The notes below the pieces were generated by a model, which was given only the letters and a program-made list of their open reading frames with translations, made no database searches and was not told where the DNA came from. This document shows positions 63,243-64,000 of a DNA stretch of 64,000 nucleotides, piece by piece. Each line of letters begins with the position of its first letter. Position 1 is the stretch's first letter. A program made the translations under genes and the position numbers. The DNA comes from Moringa oleifera (taxonomy: Eukaryota > Streptophyta > Magnoliopsida > Brassicales > Moringaceae): the NCBI GenBank assembly GCA_021397835.1, contig JAJFZO010000609.1, positions 10,356,001 through 10,420,000 on the forward strand. The letters are read 5' to 3'.

Positions 63243-64000
63243 AGTTATGAGCATCTGGGAACCCGAAAACTCGGATAAGGCCAAAGAATATTCAAGTTGG
63301 GAACTTGGAAGCTCTCAAATAAAGTGCAAATGGCAGCTTACTTGAAAAGAGTGTTTTTTTTTTTTACCTCACCTTATGCCGCCCACAAGCAATCTGATTC
63401 CACACGATGTATATCTTGCCATTTCTCTTGGATCCAGCACTGTATGATATAGATTTTTGGTAGTGCAGCTGGAAGACTGATTAAATGCTCTGTAAATGCT
63501 CTCTCTGTGTTCTGGGTTAAATGAGATTCCTTGACCGAAAGTAAATTGTATCTCCCAGTTTCCAGGCAGCTTCACTTCATCTTCTGTGTGAAAGATTTTC
63601 ATATAGAGAACATTTTTGATTTATGAATTTATGCTGCAAATTACTTTGCAAGGAGTTGATTGCTAATGTATTAGTTCCATTGATGGATGACCATTTGAAC
63701 AAGGCATCTAAGCTGCATCTTGTGGGTCTGATCTCTGCTTACCAGTTAACTAATTCAAGCATTTTTGCTCTACTTGAAGAGCACTCCAAAGAGAGCCGAA
63801 GTACCAGCACTTTTGCGCTACTGCTCTTCAATTGCTTTTAGCACATTAGTTGTGGTCAGATTTCTGCTAATTTTCTAGGAAAGTTGGTCCCATCATTAAA
63901 AAGAGGTAAAAAAAAAAAAGAAAAAGGGAAAGAAAACTGACTGGTGTTATGCCTGAATTGACCAAAATGGTTTTTAGCTATGATGAAGCCACATGATCAT
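63243..64000. other. Kinase 3' flank to window end
   Basis: Presumed 3' UTR, then spacer. Short open frames on both strands (63369-63602 minus; 63623-63841 plus) have no recognised family and are not called. Confidence 0.4.

Noticed and set aside
63369..63602. 77-codon minus-strand frame downstream of the kinase with protein-like composition
   Set aside because: Lies in the probable kinase 3' UTR, has no recognised family and no supporting splice structure.

Overview
This window is nuclear DNA from a flowering plant, most likely a core eudicot. The genes are spliced with GT-AG introns, the spacers and introns are AT-rich, and several families are plant-specific: PLS-DYW pentatricopeptide proteins, an EFFECTOR OF TRANSCRIPTION protein, a plant NDRG/NDL protein and a plant Ser O-acetyltransferase. 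I cannot name the species. Exons were joined by hand from reading frame, splice sites and remembered family sequences. For every multi-exon gene below the summed coding length is divisible by three.

Layout. 1-1874 (+): 3' end of a prolidase-type M24 metallopeptidase. 2459-6825 (+): type I protein arginine methyltransferase with an 11-nt microexon. 7823-10775 (-): secreted/ER canopy-like (DUF3456) protein. 11300-14700 (+): conserved-looking acidic protein of unknown function, divergent from the canopy gene. 16800-19778 (-): intact 992-aa DYW-type PPR gene. 21504-24034 (-): frameshifted tandem relic of it. 24280-24885 (+): small decayed coding relic. 27015-31545 (+): NDRG/NDL. 32219-34053 (+): HAD phosphatase. 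35092-37822 (+): mitochondrial CoA-type carrier. 38561-40045 (-): short DYW-type PPR. 40641-41963 (-): serine O-acetyltransferase (SERAT1;1 type). 43658-57388 (-): ET2-like gene in three exons. 59424-63242 (+): receptor-like cytoplasmic kinase with an N-terminal adenine-nucleotide alpha-hydrolase-like region.

The most unusual part is the 11.9-kb second intron of the ET2-like gene (44555-56495). It holds a nest of decayed retrotransposons: a truncated Ty1/copia element, an L1-type LINE inserted inside it with a recognisable target-site duplication, a cluster of LTR-like repeats in both orientations, and a roughly 0.6-kb inverted repeat enclosing the nest.

From memory of the Arabidopsis genome, the gene order matches two regions at once. 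The prolidase, PRMT11, canopy and phosphatase genes resemble the At4g29490-At4g29530 block. NDL1, SERAT1;1, ET2 and the kinase resemble At5g56750-At5g56790. That is the pattern expected if this species keeps an unfractionated ancestral segment.

The genes do not form one pathway. They cover housekeeping and signalling: peptide turnover, arginine methylation, cysteine synthesis, CoA import, organelle RNA editing, G-protein/auxin signalling and transcriptional control.
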